A DNA stretch of 64,000 nt, taken from positions 1-64,000 of IMG/VR virus record IMGVR_UViG_3300042566_000678; one strand, written 5' to 3'. Position numbers and translations under genes: made by a program. This DNA comes from a virus. Shown in pieces: positions 43,871 to 52,002 of the stretch. How positions within the stretch are numbered: the stretch's first letter is position 1; the number at the start of each line of letters is the position of its first letter. A model generated the notes under the pieces. The model was not told the DNA's origin, searched no databases, and worked only from the letters and a program-made list of their open reading frames with translations.

Positions 43871-44599
43871 CTACCTTTTAATTGTTTTTGCCCAAAATGG
43901 GTCATTTTCATCATCCATTATATCACCATCATCTAAAAATTGGTCATATAACTTAACTTGTGTTTCTTTCATTTTAGCCACAACCTTTGTAATATAGTGT
44001 GTTTTGTGACCTGTCATCTCTCTTACCAAAAGGTATAAAGATTTCTTATTAAAACTTTCTATGTATTCTGCTCTACGGAATAATTCTAAAATAGAATCTG
44101 CAATCTGAATATCTCTTTTCTTTGTAAAAATACGATTTAGATTTTCATCCCAATATTGAAGCATCCTATCGTTAAATATTTTGAACTCTTCATTATGTTG
44201 TGTTTCTTTGAAATCATTTTCAGGGTTCCAATTCTCTGGCATCTCTGAAATCTTTGATGTACTTTTGTATCTTTTATAATTGGAGTTGTTATTTAAGATT
44301 AAATAGTTTCTAACTGCAATTGTAAAGTATGAGAATGCTTTTCCTTTATCCTGTTGGTATTTGTGTATTTTTTCCAATAAGAAAGAAATAACTTCTTGTT
44401 TCGTATCTTCTTTATCATCATCAAAGTAAGTAAATTTCCAAGTGTTCAAAACATTCTCTGCTAACTTATAAAAAGAATAGTAGATATGGTCTCTAAACAG
44501 TATGTTACGTTCTCTTTCGCTTGTTGAGTTATTGTATGCTATTATAGCAGCTTCAGTTTCTTCCGTAAAGTAACGGGTATCTTTTTTCTTCCTTCCCAC
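43871..44599 (-). CDS. 55: Late-transcription sigma factor (T4 gp55-like)
   Basis: 242 residues. A sigma-70 region 2 pattern is visible at about residues 58-105: DDDKEDTKQEVISFLLEKIH followed by KGKAFSYFTIAVRNYLILNN, as in gp55 and other small phage sigmas. The C-terminal part has a helical ITKVVAKMKETQVKLYDQF and an acidic end PFWAKTIKR. gp55 directs host polymerase to AT-only late promoters such as T4 TATAAATA. This makes it the best candidate reader of the ATATTTATA words found here. Translation starts at GTG (44599). It shares an operon with the deformylase and ends at a strong terminator. Confidence 0.85.
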   Translation of the reverse strand: MGRKKKDTRYFTEETEAAIIAYNNSTSERERNILFRDHIYYSFYKLAENVLNTWKFTYFDDDKEDTKQEVISFLLEKIHKYQQDKGKAFSYFTIAVRNYLILNNNSNYKRYKSTSKISEMPENWNPENDFKETQHNEEFKIFNDRMLQYWDENLNRIFTKKRDIQIADSILELFRRAEYIESFNKKSLYLLVREMTGHKTHYITKVVAKMKETQVKLYDQFLDDGDIMDDENDPFWAKTIKR

Positions 44600-44601
44600 T
44601 A

Positions 44602-44874
44602 TTATTCCCCCTCTTCTTTACCAAACTCCGAATTTAATAGTTGTTCGTTTCTTTCCACCACATTTTTTAAATCTGCAAATACAGAACCAACTTCATCATC
44701 GGATTCAAATGCCCCAGTAGAATCTATATCTTTCATAGTTTTATAGATTCCTCTAAATATAGTTAGATTGCTTTCAATCTCATCTTCTAATACTTCTAAT
44801 TTGCGAAATAAATTATAATTCACATAAACCGAAGCAATCAAAAGAGAAGATACAATTAGTGTTGTTACTATCAT
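44602..44874 (-). CDS. Small membrane-anchored protein, unknown function
   Basis: 90 residues. One N-terminal transmembrane helix (VTTLIVSSLLIASVYVNYNL) is followed by a coiled-coil segment and the stretch STGAFESDDEVGSVFADLKN. I recognise this type from T4-like marine phages, always without known function. It lies between deformylase and sigma genes with gaps of one and two bases, so it is co-translated with them. Confidence 0.65.
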   Translation of the reverse strand: MIVTTLIVSSLLIASVYVNYNLFRKLEVLEDEIESNLTIFRGIYKTMKDIDSTGAFESDDEVGSVFADLKNVVERNEQLLNSEFGKEEGE

Positions 44875-44875
44875 A

Positions 44876-45493
44876 TTAAATTACTTCATATCCAGCGTGT
44901 AAGTATTCCTGAACTTTCTTCTTTTTAACCATTTCAGTTTTACCTTCTGGAGATTTTAACATTAACTTTTCATTTCTACCCAATTTATCATAAGAAGATT
45001 TTTCAACGGTTGTAGTATATTGTCTATCACGAATTGTTAAACCATTTAAATGGTCAATCTCATGCTGAACACATACTGCTTCTAATAAATCAACATCATC
45101 CATTAATTCATAACCATCTTTGTATTCTCTGCGAGATGTACCAAAATGCAACTCATCTGAATAGTTATCAGCTTTAATTGTAACTTCATAGTTACGGATA
45201 GTCTTTAATGGTTTTTCTAATGTCTTTGGAATAGATAAACAACCTTCTAAATAAATTAAAGTGTCCTCACTACTTTTAACAATAGTAGGATTTACCAAAA
45301 TCATAGGTTCTTCTCTTATGTTGATTACACAAATACGTTTGTTTAACCCAATTTGATTTGCACTCATACCTAAACACTTATGTTCTACGATAGCAGTTAA
45401 AAGTGCAGCGGATGCTAACTCTTGCTCTACATTATCAAACTTTGTGTTTGGAATAGGTTGTTTTAGTGCATGAATATCTGTTACTAATTTCAT
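44876..45493 (-). CDS. def: Peptide deformylase
   Basis: 205 residues. All three catalytic motifs are present: GMSANQIGL (residues 42-50; family GxGLAAxQ), EGCLSIP (83-89, metal-binding Cys) and QHEIDHLNG (143-151, HExxH). It removes the N-formyl group from nascent proteins. The C-terminal 45 residues are an extra basic tail. Phage deformylases are common in marine myoviruses and are thought to support high-rate phage protein synthesis. Together with the phage bS21 at 1.6 kb it gives this phage two tools acting on translation. It has a host-type promoter upstream. Confidence 0.93.
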   Translation of the reverse strand: MKLVTDIHALKQPIPNTKFDNVEQELASAALLTAIVEHKCLGMSANQIGLNKRICVINIREEPMILVNPTIVKSSEDTLIYLEGCLSIPKTLEKPLKTIRNYEVTIKADNYSDELHFGTSRREYKDGYELMDDVDLLEAVCVQHEIDHLNGLTIRDRQYTTTVEKSSYDKLGRNEKLMLKSPEGKTEMVKKKKVQEYLHAGYEVI

Positions 45494-45517
45494 TTGTTTT
45501 ATTTTTATTTACTTTTA

Positions 45518-45549
45518 CAAATATACAACTTTTAAATGATTTTACCAAA
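45518..45549 (-). promoter_or_regulatory. Host-type promoter (TTTG-N20-TAnnTTTG) before the deformylase operon
   Basis: On the minus strand TTTG (45549-45546), 20 bases, TATATTTG (45525-45518). Both boxes match the Bacteroidota consensus. The leader to the ATG at 45493 is about 20 bases. It drives deformylase, the membrane protein and the sigma factor. Confidence 0.7.
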
Positions 45550-45552
45550 TAA

Positions 45553-46137
45553 TTAATGGGTTTTGTGAATTACAATAAGATTACTAGCCCCGTTTGGCTG
45601 AATATTATTATCACCTACTACTTTTTTAAGTACTTCAAATTCATTATTAAATAATACACTACCACCCCCAGCTTCAATATCTTCTATTACATAATAACCA
45701 CCAACTTTTACTCTATTGAATAAATTGGTAATTGTATCCAGTTGTGCTTCCCATTTGTGCCAACCATCATCAATGATAATATCAAAATCCATATTTTTTA
45801 GAGTAGTATCACATGCTTCTTTACTTGTTGAATCAAAAAGGAATGTTTGGATTCTTTCTTCTGTAAATTGTGTATCTTCCTGAATATCCCCACCATATAT
45901 AAAAGATTTACCAAAATATTCTTTCCAAACCCGTAAGGATGCGCCTGGCTTGTAATTTTGTATTTGGGTACTTGCCATAGAACTTTGAGCTCCTCTTATT
46001 ATTGTACCAATACCAATTTCCAATATGTGTAGTTCATTATCTTTAATTGGTTCAAATATTTCAGTATAGGTTGAAGTGTATCCACTTAAATTTTTATCAC
46101 TACCAAATTTGTTAATTATTTCTGTTAATGTTTTCAT
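45553..46137 (-). CDS. Class I SAM-dependent methyltransferase
   Basis: 194 residues. The SAM-binding motif is HILEIGIGT near residue 38, the acidic loop YGGDIQED near 82, and DFDIIIDDGWHKWEAQ near 115 resembles sugar O-methyltransferases of the macrocin/TylF group. It is the last gene of a run with an epimerase, a glycosyltransferase and another methyltransferase, so it may decorate a glycan on virion or host surface. The exact acceptor cannot be deduced. Confidence 0.75.
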   Translation of the reverse strand: MKTLTEIINKFGSDKNLSGYTSTYTEIFEPIKDNELHILEIGIGTIIRGAQSSMASTQIQNYKPGASLRVWKEYFGKSFIYGGDIQEDTQFTEERIQTFLFDSTSKEACDTTLKNMDFDIIIDDGWHKWEAQLDTITNLFNRVKVGGYYVIEDIEAGGGSVLFNNEFEVLKKVVGDNNIQPNGASNLIVIHKTH

Positions 46138-46139
46138 AT

Positions 46140-46772
46140 TTAAAATAAATTATAATATTCTTTTAATTGTAAATCTTTTTGTTTAATTGGATTTAATGTT
46201 GGTGTTAAATCTGCGTTTTCTAATGTACCAGAAACTTCTCCATTTAGTTTAAAACCTGTAATTTTGTAGTTTTGTTTACCACCATTTCTATTTTTAACAA
46301 ATAACCAATCATCACCACCCCATAATTTCATTTCAAATGGAATATTTAACCAGCTATTCTTATGTATAAAGAAAGCACATGCAAATCCACCATTTCTATG
46401 AGTTATAGGTTCTAAACCAAACTCGTTTGATGGATTATCAAAGTTCTCCTCTGCCATTCCTATCATTGCTATATCTTCGGTTATATGGGGTTCTAATGTG
46501 TGTAAAATATCCCAATCAAACCATAAATCATCATTTAATACTAATAATTTATCATATTTAGCCAATGATACACCTTTATTCCAAGCCGGGTTGATATAAG
46601 TGTTCTTTTCTTCTTTAATGTGATTTAGTTTCTTCAATTTTAATGAATCCACGTCCATTTCGGAATTATCTATTAGGATAATCTCACCAACTAACGGATG
46701 TTTATCTAATTCAGTAAGAGTTTCTTTAAATCTCTCACATTTCCACATTGTTAATGCTACAACTGAATACAT
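46140..46772 (-). CDS. Glycosyltransferase, GT-A (family 2-like)
   Basis: 210 residues. The N-terminal YSVVALTMWKCERFKETLTE with GEIILIDNS is the nucleotide-sugar-binding beta-alpha-beta. NPAWNKGVSLAKYDKLLVLN followed by DDLWFDW gives the DxD-like metal site. A third conserved part is GGFACAFFIHKNSW with WGGDDWLF. It transfers a sugar, probably onto a glycan or protein built with the neighbouring epimerase. It is cytoplasmic, with no membrane segment. It starts three bases after the epimerase gene ends. Confidence 0.78.
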   Translation of the reverse strand: MYSVVALTMWKCERFKETLTELDKHPLVGEIILIDNSEMDVDSLKLKKLNHIKEEKNTYINPAWNKGVSLAKYDKLLVLNDDLWFDWDILHTLEPHITEDIAMIGMAEENFDNPSNEFGLEPITHRNGGFACAFFIHKNSWLNIPFEMKLWGGDDWLFVKNRNGGKQNYKITGFKLNGEVSGTLENADLTPTLNPIKQKDLQLKEYYNLF

Positions 46773-46775
46773 ATT

Positions 46776-47768
46776 TTAGTTTTTCCAAAATGAGTAAATA
46801 CCATTATCTATCTCATACGAATCCCAAACGAATTGTTCTCTTTTAGGTTGCTTTTGAGCCCACTCCCACATATCCTTCAATCCATCTTCTAATTCCATTT
46901 TGTGTTCAAACCCCAATATATCAATTGATTTCTGCCAAGTTGGAATAGCATGTTTTACTTCATGTCTACCCTCTTTGTATTCGATTGTACCACCACCAAT
47001 TACTTTTTGTAATACTTTACACGCATCGTTGATTGTCCATTCCTCTACGCCACCTAAATTGATAATTTCTTTAGATGCTTCTGGTAAGATTGCTGATTTC
47101 CATAGTGGTTCAACAATATCATCAATACAACTGAATGCTCTAGTCTGTTCTCCATCGCCAAATATAGTCATAGGCTTGTCATTTAGGTGTTGGTACATCC
47201 AAATACCTAAAACATTACGATATTTATCCCAAATGTTCTGATTTCTACCATAAACGTTGTGTGGGCGGATGATACACCAATCTAAACCATGTTGTTCTCC
47301 TGCAATCTGAATATCCATCTCACAGCCATACTTTGCTACTCCATACGGGTCAATCGGTGCTTGTTGTTGGTTCTCATCAAAGATTCCACCTTCACCATGT
47401 CCATATACTGCAAGAGTTGATGTAAATACCAACCTCTTAACATTATATTTAATACAATTGTTTACAATTTTAGCAGTTGCAACTAAATTGTTCTCATAGT
47501 TATACTTTCTGATAAATGGTGATAATCCTTCTGCTGCATAAGCCGCTAAATGGAACACATAATCAAACTTATACACCTCAAAACAATTTTCAATTGGATG
47601 GTTGACAATATCTTGATTCCAAAACTTTACTTTTGGGTTAATATTCTCTATATATCCACCACTTAAATCATCAATACCTACTACTTCTGCTTCTGGTACA
47701 TTTTCTATGATGTAATCTGCTAATCTACTACCTAGTAATCCAGCTACACCTGTAATTAATACTTTCAT
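46776..47768 (-). CDS. NAD-dependent nucleotide-sugar epimerase/dehydratase
   Basis: 330 residues. A Rossmann NAD site GVAGLLGSRLADY begins at residue 7, followed by VFHLAAYAAEG, the active-site FTSTLAVYG, and YGVAK (YxxxK). The later RPHNVYGRNQNIWDKY and FGDGEQTRAFSCIDDIV are typical of the extended SDR sugar epimerases/dehydratases (GalE/RmlB group). The substrate, probably a UDP- or GDP-sugar, is not determined. One-base overlap with the upstream methyltransferase gene places it in one operon with glycan enzymes. Confidence 0.88.
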   Translation of the reverse strand: MKVLITGVAGLLGSRLADYIIENVPEAEVVGIDDLSGGYIENINPKVKFWNQDIVNHPIENCFEVYKFDYVFHLAAYAAEGLSPFIRKYNYENNLVATAKIVNNCIKYNVKRLVFTSTLAVYGHGEGGIFDENQQQAPIDPYGVAKYGCEMDIQIAGEQHGLDWCIIRPHNVYGRNQNIWDKYRNVLGIWMYQHLNDKPMTIFGDGEQTRAFSCIDDIVEPLWKSAILPEASKEIINLGGVEEWTINDACKVLQKVIGGGTIEYKEGRHEVKHAIPTWQKSIDILGFEHKMELEDGLKDMWEWAQKQPKREQFVWDSYEIDNGIYSFWKN

Positions 47769-48334
47769 TATTTCCTCTTTAATATAGTTAAACCATTGTT
47801 ATTTGTATATCTTTCGTGTAATTCCCAATGTGGGTTTACGTCTAAAAATTCTTCAATTGCTTTCCACAATCCTTTACCTTCTTCTTTATTTGCTACATTT
47901 GGGTCATTTGTATAGATTTCACCAACAGATTCAAATAAAGTTGTATCGTGGAATGCAATATATTTTCTTGCTTTATTGCCATGCAATTCTAACTCAATTT
48001 TTAATTGGTCATAGTGATGTAAAGTATCAATAAATAAAAAATCAGTTTCTTCAATTGTTAAATTACGAGTATCTGCTTTTTCAAACTTAAAATCAATATC
48101 ATGCATTCCTGCTAATTCATATACAACATTCATACCAGGTGAATCATTGTAATCATATGAAATTAAAGTTTTAGGATTACCCATCATAAACGCAAATGTA
48201 GATACTATCCAACGAACACCCATTTCGGTAATGTGTTCGCATTCTTCTGCGTATTTTTTTAATGTAGGTAAATGTTCGTTAATATCAGATGGAGTCTGAC
48301 AACGTTGGTTGTAAATTGCTTCTAGTGGAGACAT
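47768..48334 (-). CDS. Class I methyltransferase-like protein, glycan cluster
   Basis: 188 residues. The motif ITEMGVRWIVSTFAFM near residue 35, SYDYND near 59 and DFLFIDTLHHYDQLKIEL near 97 match family-24/TylF-like O-methyltransferases, and FHDT follows. Motif I is somewhat degenerate (MGVRW instead of a glycine-rich loop), as in many of this family. It overlaps the UV endonuclease gene by 50 bases in another frame, a rather long overlap that may couple translation; a later start cannot be excluded. Confidence 0.65.
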   Translation of the reverse strand: MSPLEAIYNQRCQTPSDINEHLPTLKKYAEECEHITEMGVRWIVSTFAFMMGNPKTLISYDYNDSPGMNVVYELAGMHDIDFKFEKADTRNLTIEETDFLFIDTLHHYDQLKIELELHGNKARKYIAFHDTTLFESVGEIYTNDPNVANKEEGKGLWKAIEEFLDVNPHWELHERYTNNNGLTILKRK

Positions 48335-49250
48335 GTTTGATTGTTAATTCGTTAATAAAAGGTAGAATAGCTAATTCTTTTGCTTTTGCTTCTACCATAA
48401 TATCTACATCAATATTATAAGTATCTGGTAGATTTGTAATATAATCGGAATGTGCTTGTGGTTTTATTTTTGCATCACTTTCGTGTAACGCTTTGGATTC
48501 TGAATAATGAACTTCTGGCTTAACACCTGATTTGTTCCAAGTTGATACGGCAAGAATAAGTGCTTGTTGTTCTGATAAATCACCGGTACAGAATTGGTGG
48601 TGGTGATAATCAAATACAATTGGAATACCGATTTTATGATGGATATACATTAAATCTTTTACAGAGTACATACTGGCCTTATCATCATTTTCCACAGTCA
48701 ATCGTTTCCTTACACTGTCAGAGAGTTTCGTAAAGTTTTCACAGAATCTATCCATAGCAGATTGTTTATCTCCGTAGACACCATTACAATGAATATTAAT
48801 ATTGTTGTATGGTGTTTGGGATAATCCCATAAGGTCAAATACTTTACCATGTAGTTCTAAATCCGTGAAAGTGTTTTGGACTACTTTTTGGTTGGGGGAA
48901 ACCAATACGTTGAAAGGACCTGGATGCGAATTAATACGCAAACCATTTTCTTTAGCATAAGTACCACATCCTTTGAGTATATTTGCTATTTTATTGTAAT
49001 CAGGTAAATCTTCTAAATTGTATTCACTACCCCACGGAAACACATCGGATGAAATACGAAATAGTTTGATATTATTCTTTACATTCCATTTGATAATCTC
49101 AAATAGGTCACGTGCGTTCTGCAATCCTAATTCGGATGCATAAGCAATACCACGTTCATTGAATGTTTTTTTGACCATACTACGATTGGTAGTAATTCGT
49201 GGAGTCTGTGCTCCCAATGTCATATTGATACAAGCGTAACCTAAATTCAT
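48285..49250 (-). CDS. uvsE: UV damage endonuclease (UvsE/UVDE)
   Basis: 321 residues. The TIM-barrel family marks are present: MNLGYACINMTLG at the start, FRISSDVFPWGSE near residue 63, GLRINSHPGPFNVL, LTVENDDKASMYS and PIVFDYHHHQFC, ending with PQAHSDYI. The enzyme nicks DNA 5' to pyrimidine dimers and other lesions, starting excision repair; T4 uses DenV instead. It is preceded by a promoter of the AATTAGGA class and is the first gene of the unit that continues into the glycan cluster. Confidence 0.92.
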   Translation of the reverse strand: MNLGYACINMTLGAQTPRITTNRSMVKKTFNERGIAYASELGLQNARDLFEIIKWNVKNNIKLFRISSDVFPWGSEYNLEDLPDYNKIANILKGCGTYAKENGLRINSHPGPFNVLVSPNQKVVQNTFTDLELHGKVFDLMGLSQTPYNNINIHCNGVYGDKQSAMDRFCENFTKLSDSVRKRLTVENDDKASMYSVKDLMYIHHKIGIPIVFDYHHHQFCTGDLSEQQALILAVSTWNKSGVKPEVHYSESKALHESDAKIKPQAHSDYITNLPDTYNIDVDIMVEAKAKELAILPFINELTIKHVSTRSNLQPTLSDSI

Positions 49251-49280
49251 ATTTTTATAGTTTATAGTTTAACTGAAAAT

Positions 49281-49314
49281 CAAATATACAAATAATTTTT
49301 GAGAAATCCTAATT
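49281..49314 (-). promoter_or_regulatory. Promoter of the AATTAGGA-N16-TAnnTTTG class before uvsE
   Basis: On the minus strand AATTAGGATT (49314-49305), 16 bases, TATATTTG (49288-49281), with a leader of about 25 bases to the ATG at 49250. The upstream box overlaps the stop codon of the zinc-ribbon gene. Confidence 0.6.
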
Positions 49315-49552
49315 ATATTTCCCATTTATTTTCTGGACAAGCAGTTTTTTCTGGTACAAATACTTTTGCTTTCAAAACACACCCACATTGTCCACATATT
49401 TTTATTTTACCAAAAATATCACCCGTCTCTGTTATAAACGGACATGCGTTGCATGTTTCTAAACGCTGTGCAGCAATTGCAGATTGTTCCGTTGTTGGGT
49501 CTACCATAACACGGTATGCGTTAAATATTTGTTGTATTTTAGATAATTTCAT
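49313..49552 (-). CDS. Small zinc-ribbon-like protein
   Basis: 79 residues. Four Cys form two knuckle-type pairs (ETCNACPF and ICGQCGCVLKAKV), followed by a conserved end KTACPENKW. This Cys-rich pattern with CPxxKW is common in phages and seems to be a zinc-binding module of unknown role. It starts one base after the membrane-protein gene and is co-transcribed with it. Confidence 0.7.
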   Translation of the reverse strand: MKLSKIQQIFNAYRVMVDPTTEQSAIAAQRLETCNACPFITETGDIFGKIKICGQCGCVLKAKVFVPEKTACPENKWEI

Positions 49553-49553
49553 A

Positions 49554-50603
49554 TTAGTAACTTTTTTGTGTAAAATCTTCGTCTTCTTTTAATTTATTTA
49601 ACTCATTTTGATTACCATTATATGTACGCATCCAATATTTTATAGCATGTCTATCGTTAATCCATAGAGATTTATTATCCCAATCAAAATCTGGTAAGGT
49701 ATAATATGGTGCTTTTGGTGTAATTGAAACAACTTCTTCCGATGTTTCTTCTGGTTTTTCTTCTATTTTTTGGGGTTCTTCTACATCATCACCATAGATT
49801 TCATATAAACCTAATTTTTGGTCGTTTTCCATCATTTCGGTTAGAATTTTTTCTCTATTTTTAGGTTTTTTCTTCCTATCTTCTTCCATTGCAGTGTTAA
49901 ATGCGATGATAAGCGTTACTGCCATTGGGTCAAACACAAAAATTAGTAAAAATATGAAGAATTTTACAACTGAATTGATTGGTAAATCAAATGCTTCGGC
50001 GATAAACTTAAATCCACCGATTTCTCGCTCTAAATCTAGGTTATTATTCTTAATTTCGTTGATTTTTATGTTCCAAACTGCTATTGAATCGTTCAAAATA
50101 CCCATTTTGTTGGATAATTTGTTGATTTGTTTATCTCTGTTATCAATTGAACGGATTAATCGGTTATTTACCTTACCACTACCCAATAAAGTGCCTGAAT
50201 TTTGTTGTAGATTACCCATTTGTGAGTTAAGTTGAGCAATTTGTTGCTCATTTTGGGTAATTTTGCTTTGAAACACTCCAATTTCGCGTGTAACTACATC
50301 AGACTTGAGTGATGTTGATTGATATGCGTTGGATAAGAACCCAAAAATACCCGCCGATGTGATTACAACTAATATAACAACACCCAAAAGTAGGTAAAAA
50401 CGTAATAATTTGTTGGTTTCATCCCAAAACCTATGTAAATAGGACGCAGCAACGAGTTTAGCAATTTCTAATGATGTTCCCATCACTCCAACTGCTAAAC
50501 TCGCACCACTAAATAATAAAGCTAAACCCGTTACTGAAAAGAATGCTGCACATCCGGCGATTGCTAAAGCCGCAAATCCAACTAATAAAGTAAATGGTCT
50601 CAT
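49554..50603 (-). CDS. Polytopic membrane protein with periplasmic/cytoplasmic coiled coil, unknown function
   Basis: 349 residues. Three hydrophobic segments lie in the first 95 residues (FTLLVGFAALAIAGCAAFF; LALLFSGASLAVGVMG; LLLGVVILVVITSAGIFGF) and one near 215-240 (VVKFFIFLLIFVFDPMAVTL). Between them is a coiled coil of about 100 residues rich in Gln and Asn. A charged C-terminal tail of about 110 residues follows. I recognise this architecture from marine T4-like phages without a known function. It could act in superinfection exclusion, lysis timing or envelope remodelling (speculative). Confidence 0.65.
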   Translation of the reverse strand: MRPFTLLVGFAALAIAGCAAFFSVTGLALLFSGASLAVGVMGTSLEIAKLVAASYLHRFWDETNKLLRFYLLLGVVILVVITSAGIFGFLSNAYQSTSLKSDVVTREIGVFQSKITQNEQQIAQLNSQMGNLQQNSGTLLGSGKVNNRLIRSIDNRDKQINKLSNKMGILNDSIAVWNIKINEIKNNNLDLEREIGGFKFIAEAFDLPINSVVKFFIFLLIFVFDPMAVTLIIAFNTAMEEDRKKKPKNREKILTEMMENDQKLGLYEIYGDDVEEPQKIEEKPEETSEEVVSITPKAPYYTLPDFDWDNKSLWINDRHAIKYWMRTYNGNQNELNKLKEDEDFTQKSY

Positions 50604-50609
50604 TTGATT

Positions 50610-50801
50610 TTAGTATGGTCCTTCGTTGTTCTCTAAATCAACTAGCTCTCTAATCTTTTGAGAGGTGTAGCCAATTTCTTCGATTAATTTAATTGCATCG
50701 TCTTGGGTTGCTTGCGTTTCACCTTTGGCGATTTTCATTAAGTAATCTTTACGAACATCCACTCTTGATAATAGTTCTCTAACTTGGTCTCTGTATTTCA
50801 T
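50610..50801 (-). CDS. Small helical protein, unknown function
   Basis: 63 residues, helical and charged (YRDQVRELLSRVDVRKDYLM; AIKLIEEIGYTSQKIRELV). It begins a unit with the membrane protein and the zinc-ribbon gene and has a proposed late promoter 15 bases upstream, directly after a terminator. No family assignment is possible by eye. Confidence 0.6.
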   Translation of the reverse strand: MKYRDQVRELLSRVDVRKDYLMKIAKGETQATQDDAIKLIEEIGYTSQKIRELVDLENNEGPY

Positions 50802-50816
50802 AAAACATTTCTTTAT

Positions 50817-50825
50817 TATAAATAT
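50817..50825 (-). promoter_or_regulatory. Proposed late promoter word ATATTTATA
   Basis: ATATTTATA on the minus strand, 15 bases before the ATG at 50801 and immediately downstream of the terminator at 50829-50857. Confidence 0.6.
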
Positions 50826-50828
50826 GGT

Positions 50829-50857
50829 AAAAAATAAAAGGGTAGAAAATCTACCCT
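50829..50857 (-). terminator. Rho-independent terminator after hsp20
   Basis: On the minus strand AGGGTAG, loop ATTTT, CTACCCT, then TTTATTTTTT. It lies 27 bases after the Hsp20 stop. A TATATTTG matching the host -7 sits between stop and stem but would start transcription into the terminator, so it is probably fortuitous. Confidence 0.85.
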
Positions 50858-50883
50858 CTTATTACAAATATACGAAACAAATT

Positions 50884-51267
50884 TTACTTTAACAACTTTA
50901 TTGGTAGTTTTTTTGCTAATGTATCCTCTTTCTTTGGAATAACGATTAAAAGGATACCATTTTTAATTGAGCATTCTGCTTTTTCTAAATCGTAATCTTT
51001 GTTGATTGTAATTGTATCATCAATCTCCTTAATTAAATTGGATTGGATACTCTCAACATCTTCTTTTTTAGCCTTTACTTTTAAAATGTTGTTATTGGCC
51101 TCTACTGTAACATCTTCTTGCCCATACCCTAATACAGAATAGGCAATTTCTAATTGTACATCATCTTTTGACTGATATACTGCGTTGTGTGATAAACGAA
51201 CTACCGAAGATTTTTCGGTTGTTGGTGTGTTTTGTAATCTACTCATTTCTTGTAATAATTCAAACAT
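50884..51267 (-). CDS. Small heat shock protein (Hsp20/alpha-crystallin)
   Basis: 127 residues from the ATG at 51267; a TTG eight codons earlier is the alternative, but the A-rich leader favours the ATG. The alpha-crystallin domain spans about 30-120, with the family end GILLIVIPKKE and the strand EIAYSVLGYGQEDVTVEANN. Hsp20 proteins hold unfolded proteins. They are frequent in T4-like cyanophages, where a role in particle assembly or infection stress is assumed. The upstream gap contains two direct repeats that could control it. Confidence 0.88.
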   Translation of the reverse strand: MFELLQEMSRLQNTPTTEKSSVVRLSHNAVYQSKDDVQLEIAYSVLGYGQEDVTVEANNNILKVKAKKEDVESIQSNLIKEIDDTITINKDYDLEKAECSIKNGILLIVIPKKEDTLAKKLPIKLLK

Positions 51268-51314
51268 ATTATTTTTATTTAGGTTAAACAATTAAATTAT
51301 ACCATAGTATTATC

Positions 51315-51354
51315 AATTGTCATACCACATATAAAATACTGACAAATTGTCATA
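51315..51354. repeat. Direct repeat pair AATTGTCATA upstream of hsp20
   Basis: AATTGTCATA occurs at 51315-51324 and 51345-51354, 30 bp apart start to start (about three helical turns), in the 88-bp gap before the Hsp20 ATG. The spacing would put two bound proteins on the same DNA face, so an operator is possible; chance cannot be excluded in such AT-rich DNA. Confidence 0.4.
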
Positions 51355-51355
51355 A

Positions 51356-52000
51356 TTATTCATTATTTTGTGACTCGATTACTGTACTCATATGGTCAGC
51401 CCAATGCATTATGTAAGGAATTTTATATTTCATTCGTTTAGTGGTATCAAAAACTTTTAGATATTTTACATTATCCTCATCATACATACCATCTGTAAGT
51501 TTCATTCCAAAATATTCAGCTTCCGAAACCTCAATTCCATATTGCTGTAATAAGAACATAGTTCTATCGGTATGAGTCATATGTGATAACTCTGGATTAG
51601 CTATAAATACTTTACCTTGATTTTTAACGTGCCATTCTGATTGGTTTACTACATAGTATGGTTTACCTTTAGTACCCAACTTACCTAAATCGTGATGTAA
51701 TGCACAGAAAATTAATTCTTCATCTGTAAAATCGGTTGTACCACCCATAGAAACAAATAGTTCCTTTACCTTTAATGCATTTTTACATACATTAAAAATA
51801 TGGTCTATGTATCCACCTTCGTAGCAATTATGATACCCCTTATTGCCACTTGCAGGTGATAGAGCTAAACTAACTCCCAATTCCCCTTCGGAATACATGT
51901 GTAGTAATTTGTTTAACCTATCACCACTAAAGTATTTGTTGACAATACCAATGAACCTATCGTAATTTTTCTGTAACTCTTCGTTTGTATATTTTTTCAT
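51356..52000 (-). CDS. HD-domain phosphohydrolase
   Basis: 214 residues. HD-superfamily metal ligands are present: His in EGGYIDHIFNVC near residue 65, HHDLGKLGTKGKP near 102 (HD motif), and HWADHMS near 200 (distal Asp). Such proteins hydrolyse phosphoesters, often nucleotides or cyclic nucleotides. The phage could use it for nucleotide metabolism or against nucleotide-signalling defence; the substrate is unknown. The gene starts two bases after the neighbouring gene and ends before the Hsp20 leader. Confidence 0.8.
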   Translation of the reverse strand: MKKYTNEELQKNYDRFIGIVNKYFSGDRLNKLLHMYSEGELGVSLALSPASGNKGYHNCYEGGYIDHIFNVCKNALKVKELFVSMGGTTDFTDEELIFCALHHDLGKLGTKGKPYYVVNQSEWHVKNQGKVFIANPELSHMTHTDRTMFLLQQYGIEVSEAEYFGMKLTDGMYDEDNVKYLKVFDTTKRMKYKIPYIMHWADHMSTVIESQNNE

Positions 52001-52002
52001 AA

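Noticed and set aside
50865-50872. TATATTTG downstream of hsp20 as a promoter
   Set aside because: It would transcribe directly into the terminator at 50829-50857 and has no -33 box.
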